A DNA stretch of 38,767 nt from Flavobacteriaceae bacterium (lineage in GTDB: Bacteria > Bacteroidota > Bacteroidia > Flavobacteriales > Flavobacteriaceae), in contig JALRAI010000006.1 of the NCBI GenBank assembly GCA_023258055.1, forward strand, positions 1-38,767, read 5' to 3'. The notes under the pieces are model-generated. The model saw nothing but the letters and a program-made list of their open reading frames with translations, was not told the DNA's origin and did not search any database. Shown piece after piece: positions 8,514 to 16,399 of the stretch (positions within the stretch are counted from its first letter, which is position 1; the number at the start of each line of letters is the position of its first letter). The position numbers and the translations under genes are program-made.

Positions 8514-10547
8514 ATGGAACCATTTTTACAAAATCAATGGCTTTGGATGATCATTTTGGTCCCCATGTCATTGATTTTGTCGTTTTATCTCTACGCAAAA
8601 GTTAGCTTGCCCAGCAAGGGGATCAGGTCTTTGCTCATTGTTTTGAGAACGATTTCATTGATCTTAATTTTTATCATTCTGATAAACCCACAAATTAGAC
8701 AAAAATCCGTGTCCCTGGTTTATCCTCAGCTCAGTATTCTACTGGATCAATCCAAGTCCATTGCCGACAGTACAGCTATAGCGGTTTTTATGGATGAATG
8801 GAAAAATGATCAGGAGCTCAATAGTAAATTCAAAATAAGCTGGTATGGTTTTGGTCAAGAGGTACAACCTCTGGTATCACTGAATTTTAAGGAAACTCAA
8901 ACCAATATTGGTGGAGCGGTTAGAAATCTCGATCGTATTCTGGGTCAATCTCAAGGTCTCATACTCGCGATGACCGATGGTCAGCAGACTGAGGGGCCAA
9001 ACTACGCTTACTACAAGTCAAAGAACCGGCCGATTTATCCCGTAATTGTAGGGGATACGATTTGGCCCGAGGATATTGCGATTCAGCGGGTTACCGCTAA
9101 TCCTGTAGTGCGCAAAGGCCAGGCTTTTGAGGTCGAAATATTAATTAATCGTTCTGGTTCCTCAAATTTGATAACTACCCAGCTTGAGGCTTTTCAGAAT
9201 GGAAGAAAAGTAAAGACCATACCCGTAAAATTTCCAGAAGGAGCTACGCGTCAACTGATACAAACAGAACTTTTTACAGATAAACTAGGGTATCAGACAT
9301 TTAATTGGGTTTTAAATTCGATTCCGGCAGAACAAATCACTTTTAACAATACGGCTACTTTAAATATAGAAGCGATTGATGAGCAAAGACGTATTTTACT
9401 GGTTTACAATAATGTACATCCAGATATCGGGACCTTATATAGAGGGCTTATGGCCGATGATCGTACTGAAGTGATTCAGGCCAGGCCAAACAAAGCCTTA
9501 TCGCTTTTAGAGGACGTTGACGCTGTGATTTTATATCAACCCAGTCAGGAGTTTTCTGAATTGATGGGCCTTATGGCCAATAAACCCATCAATACTTGGA
9601 TTATCTCTGGACCCCAAACACAGTGGTCTGAAATCTCTAGGATACAACCCAACATTAAAAAAGAGCTAATTGGGGTACATGATGCCTTATTTACCAGGTC
9701 TAATCCCAGCTTTTCTTTATTTCAAAGTCCCTGGAATCAATGGAGTGGTCTCCCGCCTTTAGTTTCAGATATTGGTCAATTAAGCATTGAGGTTCCACAT
9801 CAAGTTCTTTTGAGCCCAATGATTCAAAATCAACCGCTGAATAGTGTTCAGCTTGGGTTTTTTGAAGATAATGGTGTGCGCTGGGTCTTATGGGATGGCA
9901 TCGATCTTTGGCGTTGGAGAGTGGAAGCCTACAGGCAGTCTAACGCACACGAGGCCTTTGATTCGTTTCTGGGGATTATCGCCAAATACCTGAGCAAACA
10001 TCGAGATAAAAGCAGACTCAAGTTAGATTACAAAGCCGTCTACACACAAATGGCTCAAGCGGAATTCTACGTTCAATACCTGGATAAGACCGATGCTTTG
10101 GACTTAACCGCTAATATTGAGATGCGTTTGACCCATAAGCTGAGCAATCAAGTTATAGTGCGACCGCTATTGGCTGACAATAAACAGTATAAGTTAAACT
10201 TGAGTGATTTGCCTGTGGGGACTTATGATTTCACGGTGCGGGTTATTGGAGGCGAGGATCAAAAATCAGGTCAATTTGAAATTGCTCCTGCCGACAATGA
10301 ATTTGGGCAGGGCTTTGCGAAAATTCAACCCATGAGACAGTGGGCTGAGTTGAATCAAGTTGCACTCCGAGATCTGTCTCAGATGAGTGAATTCAAAGCA
10401 TACCTAAAATCTCAAAAAGAATTTTTACCACGTGAAGTGGTTACTTTTAAAAATCTAGACTTCATAAGATGGTATTACGCTCTAGCTTTCTTAATTTTGA
10501 TCAGTGCTTTGGAATGGTTTATCCGGAAATACAATGGACTGATATAA
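8514..10547 (+). CDS. VWA-type membrane protein, function unknown
   Basis: A 677-residue protein from the ATG at 8514 (a TTG at 8502 is a less likely start). Two hydrophobic segments lie at about 11-28 and 38-58, and a third near the C-terminus (YYALAFLILISALEWF), leaving a large middle part outside the cytoplasm. Right after the second segment is a von Willebrand A-like domain with the metal-site pattern D-x-S-x-S (D78-S82, LLDQSKSIAD) and a later TDGQQTEG turn. A second Rossmann-like stretch (RRILLVYNNVHPDIGTLYRG) resembles the glutamine-amidotransferase-like modules found in such proteins. Related architectures occur with Bat and MoxR systems, but no MoxR ATPase is present here. Function not assigned. 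Confidence 0.75.
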   Translation: MEPFLQNQWLWMIILVPMSLILSFYLYAKVSLPSKGIRSLLIVLRTISLILIFIILINPQIRQKSVSLVYPQLSILLDQSKSIADSTAIAVFMDEWKNDQELNSKFKISWYGFGQEVQPLVSLNFKETQTNIGGAVRNLDRILGQSQGLILAMTDGQQTEGPNYAYYKSKNRPIYPVIVGDTIWPEDIAIQRVTANPVVRKGQAFEVEILINRSGSSNLITTQLEAFQNGRKVKTIPVKFPEGATRQLIQTELFTDKLGYQTFNWVLNSIPAEQITFNNTATLNIEAIDEQRRILLVYNNVHPDIGTLYRGLMADDRTEVIQARPNKALSLLEDVDAVILYQPSQEFSELMGLMANKPINTWIISGPQTQWSEISRIQPNIKKELIGVHDALFTRSNPSFSLFQSPWNQWSGLPPLVSDIGQLSIEVPHQVLLSPMIQNQPLNSVQLGFFEDNGVRWVLWDGIDLWRWRVEAYRQSNAHEAFDSFLGIIAKYLSKHRDKSRLKLDYKAVYTQMAQAEFYVQYLDKTDALDLTANIEMRLTHKLSNQVIVRPLLADNKQYKLNLSDLPVGTYDFTVRVIGGEDQKSGQFEIAPADNEFGQGFAKIQPMRQWAELNQVALRDLSQMSEFKAYLKSQKEFLPREVVTFKNLDFIRWYYALAFLILISALEWFIRKYNGLI

Positions 10548-10641
10548 ATCAGTCACATCTCGAGTCGCCAGGGAAGAAACATTTGAAAAGTCACTTTAAA
10601 TAATGGTCATTTTAATTCTTACAAAATAAACGCATAACATT

Positions 10642-11457
10642 ATGGAAAAATTACCAAAAGCAGGAGTGCCTGCCATTACCTTAATCATATTTGCAGTGAT
10701 CATACTGGCAAAATCAGCAATAACCATTGGCTCCGGAGAAGCTGGAGTTTTGTATAAAACCTTTGGTGGTGGGGTAGTCACTGATCAGCCGCCACTTGGT
10801 GAAGGTTTTCATCTGGTGGCGCCTTGGAATAAAGTCATTGTATATGAAGTTCGTCAACAAGAATTGTTTGAGAAGATGAAAGTACTCTCATCGAATGGAT
10901 TGGAAATTCAGATCGATGCTTCGGCTTGGTATCAACCCATTACCCCTGATTTAGGTAGGCTGCATCAAGAAAAAGGGGAAAATTATCTAGAGCGTATTAT
11001 TCAGCCTGCTATACGCAGTGCTGCCCGTAGTGTTGTCGGGCGCTACACTCCAGAACAGCTTTATTCTTCAAAGCGTGACGCGATTCAAGACGAAATTTAC
11101 ACCGAGACTAAAAAGATACTTGATCGTCAGTATGTGCAGCTCAATGAAGTCTTAGTGCGCGATGTAACGCTTCCACCGACGATAAAAGACGCTATTGAGC
11201 GTAAACTTAAGCAAGAACAAGAGTCTCTAGAGTATGAGTTCCGTTTGGTTACGGCCCAAAAAGAAGCAGAGCGTCAAATCATCGAGGCCCAAGGTAAGGC
11301 CGATGCCAACCGTATCTTAAGTGCCTCTTTGACGGATAAAATTTTGAGCGATAAAGGTATTGAAGCCACCATCAAATTATCTGAATCAAACAATTCAAAA
11401 ATCATTGTCATTGGTTCTGGTGAAGATGGGTTACCACTTATTTTAGGCAACAACTAG
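10642..11457 (+). CDS. Prohibitin-family SPFH protein
   Basis: 271 residues with one N-terminal membrane anchor (about 8-28, VPAITLIIFAVIILAKSA) and an SPFH/prohibitin domain (about 30-210). The prohibitin hallmark block is visible: GEGFHLVAPWNKVIVYEVRQ at 53-72, then VGRYTPEQLYSSKRD and a coiled-coil stretch rich in E, A and K (QEQESLEYEFRLVTAQKEAE). Prohibitin-like SPFH proteins form ring or cage assemblies at membranes and often hold membrane proteases such as FtsH. It lies 94 bases after the VWA-type gene, and aroQ begins 12 bases downstream. Partner unknown. Confidence 0.88.
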   Translation: MEKLPKAGVPAITLIIFAVIILAKSAITIGSGEAGVLYKTFGGGVVTDQPPLGEGFHLVAPWNKVIVYEVRQQELFEKMKVLSSNGLEIQIDASAWYQPITPDLGRLHQEKGENYLERIIQPAIRSAARSVVGRYTPEQLYSSKRDAIQDEIYTETKKILDRQYVQLNEVLVRDVTLPPTIKDAIERKLKQEQESLEYEFRLVTAQKEAERQIIEAQGKADANRILSASLTDKILSDKGIEATIKLSESNNSKIIVIGSGEDGLPLILGNN

Positions 11458-11469
11458 AATAGCTGATCT

Positions 11470-11886
11470 ATGGGCAAAATAGTCATTTTACATGGACCTA
11501 ATTTGAATCTTTTGGGTAAACGTGAGCCTGATATTTACGGTGCTCATGGTTTTGATGACTACTTGCAAAACTTGCGCGATAGATTTGGGGGGCATGAACT
11601 GGTTTACGCCCAAACAAATATTGAAGGAGAGCTCATCGATTTATTGCACGAGCATGGATTTTCTGCAGACGGGATTATCCTAAATGCTGGGGCTTACACC
11701 CATACTTCTGTGGGTATTGGAGATGCCGTTAGGGCCATAGAGACTCCTGTTGTTGAGGTCCATATCTCGAATACCTTTGCACGTGAGGACTTTCGCCATC
11801 ATTCATATATTGCGCCGTATGCCGCAGGTGTAATTGTGGGTTTTGGGCTCAAGGTATATGATTTAGCCTTGAACTATTTCAAATAA
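11470..11886 (+). CDS. aroQ: Type II 3-dehydroquinate dehydratase
   Basis: Third step of the shikimate pathway: dehydrates 3-dehydroquinate. The 138 residues fit the small dodecameric type II enzyme. The start ILHGPNLNLLGKREPDIYG holds the active-site loop with R18 and catalytic Y23; the second catalytic residue is H98 in VEVHISN, and the RHHSYIAPYAAGVIVGFG block closes the fold. It starts 12 bases after the prohibitin-like gene, so it is probably in the same transcript, which the terminator at 11884-11916 then ends. Confidence 0.95.
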   Translation: MGKIVILHGPNLNLLGKREPDIYGAHGFDDYLQNLRDRFGGHELVYAQTNIEGELIDLLHEHGFSADGIILNAGAYTHTSVGIGDAVRAIETPVVEVHISNTFAREDFRHHSYIAPYAAGVIVGFGLKVYDLALNYFK

Positions 11887-11916
11887 AAAAATCCTCGAAA
11901 GAGGATTTTTTTTTTG
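11884..11916. terminator. Bidirectional terminator between aroQ and lpdA
   Basis: Stem aatcctc (11890-11896) with loop gaaa pairs with gaggatt (11901-11907). It is flanked by A-run 11884-11891 on the left and T-run 11906-11915 on the right, so it can stop both the plus-strand aroQ transcript and the minus-strand lpdA transcript. Confidence 0.85.
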
Positions 11917-11936
11917 CTTGTGTTTTATTTGTACAC

Positions 11937-13313
11937 CTATAGGTGAATTACCTCATCGTAGGCCGCTGCTACAGCTTCCATTACTGCCTCACTCATGGTA
12001 GGGTGTGGGTGGATGGCCTTTAACACTTCATGGCCTGTGGTTTCGAGTTTACGCGCTACAACCGCCTCGGCAATCATATCAGTCACCCCAGCGCCAATCA
12101 TATGGCATCCAAGCCATTCACCGTATTTGGCATCAAAAATAACTTTTACAAAACCATCTTTGGCTCCTGAGGCACTGGCTTTTCCACTGGCAGAAAATGG
12201 GAATTTCCCCACTTTGATCTCATAGCCTTGCTCTTTGGCTTGGGCTTCTGTTAGCCCGACACTGGCTATTTCAGGTGAAGTGTAGGTACATCCAGGGATG
12301 TTGCCGTAATCAATAGGTTCAGCATGCATTCCGGCGATTTTTTCTACACAGGTTATGCCCTCAGCAGAGGCTACGTGGGCCAAAGCTGGTCCGGGAACCA
12401 CATCGCCTATGGCGTAATATCCTGGAATATTAGTGCGATAGAATTCGTCTACGGTAATTTTCCCTTTATCGGTGACAATCCCTACTTCTTCAAGTCCTAT
12501 ATTTTCGATATTGGCGGCGATACCCACGGCAGAAAGCACGATATCTGCATGTAATTCTTTCATGCCGTCTTTAGTTTTGATATTGGCTTTTACGCCTTTT
12601 CCCGAGGTATCAACACTTTCCAAAGCAGCATTGGTCATTACGTTTATACCGTTTTTCTTAAATATTTTCTCAAATTGCTTTGAGACTTCTTCGTCCTCGA
12701 GTGGCACAAGATTCGGCAAATACTCCACTATGGTGACCTCTGTACCCATACTGTTGTAGAAATTTGAAAATTCAACCCCTATAGCCCCACTGCCCACTAC
12801 AATCATAGACTTTGGTTGCTCTTTCAGGGTCATGGCCTCACGATAGCCGATGACTTTCTTACCATCTTGAGGCAAATTTGGTAAAGCACGAGAGCGGGCC
12901 CCCGTAGCGATGATGATATGCTCTGCGCTGTAAAGTGTGCCGTCTACCTCGACTTTTTTACCGGGCTTTAAGGTTCCGTACCCACTGATGACTTCGATCT
13001 TATTTTTTTTCATCAAAAACTGAACGCCTTTGCTCATCCCTTCGGCCACAGATCGACTGCGTTGAACCACTTTTGAAAAATCTTTGTCAAATTCACTTAC
13101 ACTAATACCGTAGTCTTCAGCGTGTTTGATGTAATCAAAAACTTGGGCACTTTTTAGAAGCGCTTTGGTTGGGATACAACCCCAATTAAGACAAACGCCC
13201 CCGAGATTTTCCTTCTCGATTACAGCGGTTTTAAGTCCTAATTGTGACGCGCGAATCGCCGTTACATATCCACCAGGGCCACTGCCTAACACTATTACGT
13301 CAAAAGATTTCAT
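11937..13313 (-). CDS. lpdA: Dihydrolipoyl dehydrogenase (E3)
   Basis: Flavoprotein that reoxidises the lipoyl groups of the pyruvate and 2-oxoglutarate dehydrogenase complexes. From the ATG at 13313 it is 458 residues: FAD loop GSGPGGY (10-16), redox cysteines C41 and C46 (GGVCLNWGCIPTKA), NAD domain motif VVGSGAIGVEF, and the C-terminal catalytic pair H437 and E442 (HPHPTMSEAV). The frame could be read from 13400, but that extra 29-residue stretch crosses the terminator hairpin of the gene upstream, so the shorter start is preferred. A -7 box at 13343-13350 fits this. Gene stands alone between two terminators. Confidence 0.95.
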   Translation of the reverse strand: MKSFDVIVLGSGPGGYVTAIRASQLGLKTAVIEKENLGGVCLNWGCIPTKALLKSAQVFDYIKHAEDYGISVSEFDKDFSKVVQRSRSVAEGMSKGVQFLMKKNKIEVISGYGTLKPGKKVEVDGTLYSAEHIIIATGARSRALPNLPQDGKKVIGYREAMTLKEQPKSMIVVGSGAIGVEFSNFYNSMGTEVTIVEYLPNLVPLEDEEVSKQFEKIFKKNGINVMTNAALESVDTSGKGVKANIKTKDGMKELHADIVLSAVGIAANIENIGLEEVGIVTDKGKITVDEFYRTNIPGYYAIGDVVPGPALAHVASAEGITCVEKIAGMHAEPIDYGNIPGCTYTSPEIASVGLTEAQAKEQGYEIKVGKFPFSASGKASASGAKDGFVKVIFDAKYGEWLGCHMIGAGVTDMIAEAVVARKLETTGHEVLKAIHPHPTMSEAVMEAVAAAYDEVIHL

Positions 13314-13342
13314 TGATTCAAAATTTTTGGGTTGAACGCCAG

Positions 13343-13350
13343 CAAATTTA
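13343..13350 (-). promoter_or_regulatory. Candidate -7 promoter box for lpdA
   Basis: CAAATTTA on the plus strand, read as TAAATTTG on the minus strand, fits TANNTTTG. It lies 30 bases upstream of the lpdA ATG and just after the msrB terminator hairpin. No clear upstream TTG. Confidence 0.45.
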
Positions 13351-13358
13351 CAAAATAA

Positions 13359-13381
13359 AAACCCGGTTTTAAACCGGGTTT
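13359..13381 (-). terminator. Terminator overlapping the 3' end of msrB
   Basis: A palindromic stem, aaacccggttt (13359-13369) against aaaccgggttt (13371-13381), followed on the minus strand by TTTTATTT. The last codons (N, P, V) and the TAA stop of the msrB gene form one arm, so the hairpin starts within the coding sequence. A T-run on the other side makes it possibly bidirectional. Confidence 0.8.
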
Positions 13382-13791
13382 TCTTTAGATTTTTCATCAA
13401 AACTTATCGATAGCGAATTTACGCAGTATCGCTGTCCTGTTTGGGTGGGGCCGTCTGGAAAGACATGGCCCAGGTGACCTCCACATTTTTGACATAAAAT
13501 TTCCGTGCGTATCATGCCATGACTTGTGTCCCGCTCATAGGCAACCGACTCAGGAATGCTGCGATCAAATGAGGGCCATCCACATCCGCTGTCAAATTTT
13601 GCCTCACTGTTAAATAAATGAGTACCACAGCCTGCACAGCGATAAAGTCCAGAGCGGTATTCGCTGTTAAGCGCTCCGCTAAAGGGGCGCTCGGTACCTT
13701 TTTGGCGCAAAATGCGGTAACGCTCAGGTCCCAGCTGTTCTAGCCATTGTTGCTCTGTTTTTTCCACTTCCTCTTGCTCTGTTTTTTTCAT
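13369..13791 (-). CDS. msrB: Peptide methionine-R-sulfoxide reductase, cytoplasmic
   Basis: Reduces methionine-R-sulfoxide in proteins. The 140 residues have no signal peptide. Zinc cysteines are C52 and C55 (CAGC), C100 and C103 (CQKC); the catalytic cysteine is C123 in RYCVNS and the resolving cysteine is C70 in SGCGWPSF, so it can form the disulfide recycled by thioredoxin. The N-terminal 20 residues are charged and Gln/Glu-rich. Its end overlaps a terminator hairpin. A second, exported MsrB lies 111 bases upstream on the same strand, and the pair differs at the resolving residue. Confidence 0.95.
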   Translation of the reverse strand: MKKTEQEEVEKTEQQWLEQLGPERYRILRQKGTERPFSGALNSEYRSGLYRCAGCGTHLFNSEAKFDSGCGWPSFDRSIPESVAYERDTSHGMIRTEILCQKCGGHLGHVFPDGPTQTGQRYCVNSLSISFDEKSKENPV

Positions 13792-13902
13792 AATTGTGCT
13801 TCTAAAAATAGACTCGGTATTGCTAATAAAAGTCTTTTAAAATCTGTTATTCTGCGTTCTTGTGCTGCGGCTTTGCTCGTCCGGGCGCTATTTTGATCGT
13901 AT

Positions 13903-14376
13903 TTACTTGGGAATAAATTTTAAGGCTGCACCATTGATACAATGACGCATACCTGTGGTTTCTCTGGGGCCGTCAGCAAATACATGACCCAGATGTCCCC
14001 CACAATTGGCGCAGTGTTCTTCGGTCCGGGCATAGCCTAGGTCATAATCTGTGCTGTAGGCAATGGCGTTTTGTAGGGGTCGGTCAAAAGAAGGCCACCC
14101 TGATCCACTGTCAAATTTCGAGGCAGCGTCAAAAAGTGGAGCTCCGCAACCACCACAGTGAAAAGTGCCAGGGCGGTATTCCCTGTTGAGTTTACTGCTG
14201 TTTGGTGGTTCTGTCGCTGCTTTTCTCAGTACGCGATAGGCCATTGGGCTTAATTCCTTTTGCCAGACCGAATCTGGTTTTTCCACAGCAAAAACTTCTT
14301 CCTTTTTTTGGGCTTTAGAGTCACAGGAATTGAGCGTTAGAATCGACACCAAGGATAATATTAAAGTACTGCGCAT
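13903..14376 (-). CDS. msrB: MsrB-type methionine sulfoxide reductase lipoprotein
   Basis: 157 residues with a lipoprotein signal (hydrophobic 3-14, lipobox LNSC with C18), so it should act in the cell envelope. Zinc cysteines are C74, C77, C122 and C125 (CGGC, CANC) and the catalytic cysteine is C146 in RHCINGA. The usual resolving cysteine of SGCGWPSF is Ser92 here (SGSGWPSF), so regeneration must work without that disulfide or use another cysteine. It lies 16 bases downstream of the lipoprotein gene at 14393-14887, and the two are probably one transcript. Confidence 0.92.
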   Translation of the reverse strand: MRSTLILSLVSILTLNSCDSKAQKKEEVFAVEKPDSVWQKELSPMAYRVLRKAATEPPNSSKLNREYRPGTFHCGGCGAPLFDAASKFDSGSGWPSFDRPLQNAIAYSTDYDLGYARTEEHCANCGGHLGHVFADGPRETTGMRHCINGAALKFIPK

Positions 14377-14392
14377 AATTCATTTTCTTTAG

Positions 14393-14887
14393 TTAGTTTC
14401 CTAAAAATTCAAAAGAACCTGATTGTTCAATATCCTCCATACTCCAGTCAGCACTCCCATATTCAGCAGGGACTATAGCAATTCTGAAGAGTTGGTTTTG
14501 CGTCCACTGGGATCCCAGGGTATTGAGGTCAAAATTCCCGTCTAGGAAAAACTTCACGTCAAAATAGGTGTGATTAAAGGTGTATAAAAAGGTGCCACCA
14601 CCTCCATTAAAATAAGTGGTGGGTAAGGGGGTCCATATATCTGCTGTATCGAAAACACCTTCATGGCGGTAAACCAAAATGGCGTCACTTTCAAAAACTT
14701 CTATGTCAAGAGGTAGAGTCACGACTTGCTGATAGCCATTGCCTTGGTCGAGATCAACACTTACTTCAATAACTTTACCCAAAATATTGACTCCTGGTAC
14801 TCCCGGAGGCCCCTCAGGACCTTCACAAGAGAGGAATAAAAAACTCAGACTAAAAAGGGATAAAAATATAGTTCTCATAATTTTCAT
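14393..14887 (-). CDS. Lipoprotein with short collagen-like stretch, function unknown
   Basis: A 164-residue protein that I do not recognise. A lipoprotein signal ends at LFLSC (Cys21 from the first ATG; a later ATG at 14878 gives Cys18). Next comes a short Gly-Pro-rich stretch, CEGPEGPPGVPG, as is common just after the lipid-bearing cysteine in Bacteroidota. The rest looks like beta strands with many aromatic residues (TFLYTFNHTYFDVKFF) and an acidic end. It begins a minus-strand transcript with the exported MsrB. An envelope role is inferred only from the signal and neighbour. Confidence 0.7.
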   Translation of the reverse strand: MKIMRTIFLSLFSLSFLFLSCEGPEGPPGVPGVNILGKVIEVSVDLDQGNGYQQVVTLPLDIEVFESDAILVYRHEGVFDTADIWTPLPTTYFNGGGGTFLYTFNHTYFDVKFFLDGNFDLNTLGSQWTQNQLFRIAIVPAEYGSADWSMEDIEQSGSFEFLGN

Positions 14888-14913
14888 TTTAAAAGGGAGT
14901 ACAAAAGTTAGGC

Positions 14914-14921
14914 CAAAAATA
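14914..14921 (-). promoter_or_regulatory. Candidate -7 promoter box for the lipoprotein-msrB transcript
   Basis: CAAAAATA on the plus strand, read as TATTTTTG on the minus strand. It lies 27 bases upstream of the first ATG of the lipoprotein gene. No clear upstream TTG. Confidence 0.4.
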
Positions 14922-15014
14922 AGTCAAATCACTTTTTCTGGCTCATCCCTTTAAATAATTGGTTAACTTGGACCTAAACTAGTGGATCATCGCAAAAGAC
15001 AAGACTGACTTTAA

Positions 15015-16346
15015 ATGAAACAAGCAGAATTACATAATTATCGAGGGAATAAGCGCTATATCAACGCATGGGCCTTTTACGATTGGGCGAATTCAGCCTA
15101 CAGTTTGGTTATTTCTTCAGCAATTTTTCCGATTTTCTATGGGGCACTCTTTTTAAGCGCGGCCACGGAGACTGTCGAAATTTTTGGCGGACAAATTCGC
15201 CCGACTCCACTGATAAGTTATGTTACTGCAGCAGCTTTTGTCGTTGTGGCTATATGCTCTCCTTTGCTTTCGGGCATTGCCGATTTCCTCGGAAACAAAA
15301 AAGCCTTTATGAGGTTTTATTGTTATTTGGGGTCTTTGTCTTGTATGGGTTTGTATTTTTTTGACTTAGAGCATATATATTTTGGGCTTTTATGCTACTT
15401 TTTTGGCTTGATTGGCTTTTGGGGCAGTATCGTTTTTTACAATTCCTTCCTGCCTGATATCGCCCATCCTGAGGAGCAAGATGCAGTGAGTGCCAAAGGT
15501 TTCTCACTGGGATATATCGGTAGCGTTCTCTTGTTAATCGTTAATCTTGCTATGGTTATGAAGCCTGAGGCTTTTGGCTTCGAGGCCTCAGGTGCGGGCA
15601 GTATGGAGGCAATGCGCTGGTCGTTTGTTATGGTAGGGCTCTGGTGGATGGGGTTTAGCCAGTACACTTTTTATGTTCTCCCCAAAGGGGTGAGTCAACC
15701 GCATAAATTAACTCGTTTAATAGTGTTTAACGGCTATGCAGAGCTCAAAGGCGTGTATAATGCCCTCTCAGAGAACATAAGACTCAAGCGTTACCTAGTG
15801 GCTTTTTTTGTTTACAGTATGGCGGTGCAAACCATTATGCTTGTGGCTACCTATTTTGGAGAGCAAGAAATAGCATGGCCAGACGAAGGAGCAAAAACAA
15901 CGGGGCTTATTGTGAGCATCCTCATTATTCAATTGCTAGCCATGATTGGTGCCCAAATGACGGCAAAGGCTTCAAGAAAATTTGGCAATCTCAAAACCCT
16001 GATCGCAATTAATAGTGTTTGGGCCGCTATGAGTATTTATGCCTATTTTATGATCAGTCCTGTTCAATTTTATTTGGCAGCGGCCATCGTAGGTCTAGTC
16101 ATGGGCGGTATACAGTCCCTGAGTCGTTCGACCTACGCAAAGTATTTGCCTGACACTGAGGATACAGCTTCCTATTTCAGTTTTTTCGACGTGGCAGAGA
16201 AAATCGGAATCGTCATAGGAATGTTGCTCTATGGGTTTATCGATCAAATCACAGGAAGCATGAGAAACTCCGTATTGTTTTTAATCGTCTTTTTCATTTC
16301 AGGGATCATTTTACTGTTGCGGGTTCCCGAGAAAATTAAGCATTGA
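15015..16346 (+). CDS. MFS transporter of the UMF1 (Atg22-like) family
   Basis: 443 residues with about 12 hydrophobic segments. The N-terminus INAWAFYDWANSAYSLVISS is the hallmark of UMF1/Atg22-like transporters, which in yeast export amino acids from the vacuole; the bacterial substrate is unknown. Further support is IVGLVMGGIQSLSRSTYAKY, a typical conserved loop and helix. It is divergent from the lipoprotein-msrB pair, starts at the ATG at 15015, and is followed 53 bases later by a large lipoprotein gene, possibly on the same transcript. No TANNTTTG box is seen upstream. Confidence 0.88.
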   Translation: MKQAELHNYRGNKRYINAWAFYDWANSAYSLVISSAIFPIFYGALFLSAATETVEIFGGQIRPTPLISYVTAAAFVVVAICSPLLSGIADFLGNKKAFMRFYCYLGSLSCMGLYFFDLEHIYFGLLCYFFGLIGFWGSIVFYNSFLPDIAHPEEQDAVSAKGFSLGYIGSVLLLIVNLAMVMKPEAFGFEASGAGSMEAMRWSFVMVGLWWMGFSQYTFYVLPKGVSQPHKLTRLIVFNGYAELKGVYNALSENIRLKRYLVAFFVYSMAVQTIMLVATYFGEQEIAWPDEGAKTTGLIVSILIIQLLAMIGAQMTAKASRKFGNLKTLIAINSVWAAMSIYAYFMISPVQFYLAAAIVGLVMGGIQSLSRSTYAKYLPDTEDTASYFSFFDVAEKIGIVIGMLLYGFIDQITGSMRNSVLFLIVFFISGIILLLRVPEKIKH

Positions 16347-16399
16347 TTACACAATTTTTACTTAAGTTTGCGTTACATACCTATAGCAAATCTTGCCCT

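Noticed and set aside
13314-13400. Longer start for lpdA at 13400
   Set aside because: The added 29 residues cross the terminator hairpin and the end of msrB, and the natural E3 start (MKSFDVIVLGSGPGG) is at 13313.
13805-13840. Possible hairpin (agact and agtct) upstream of the cytoplasmic msrB
   Set aside because: The stem is only five pairs over a long AT-rich loop, too weak to call.
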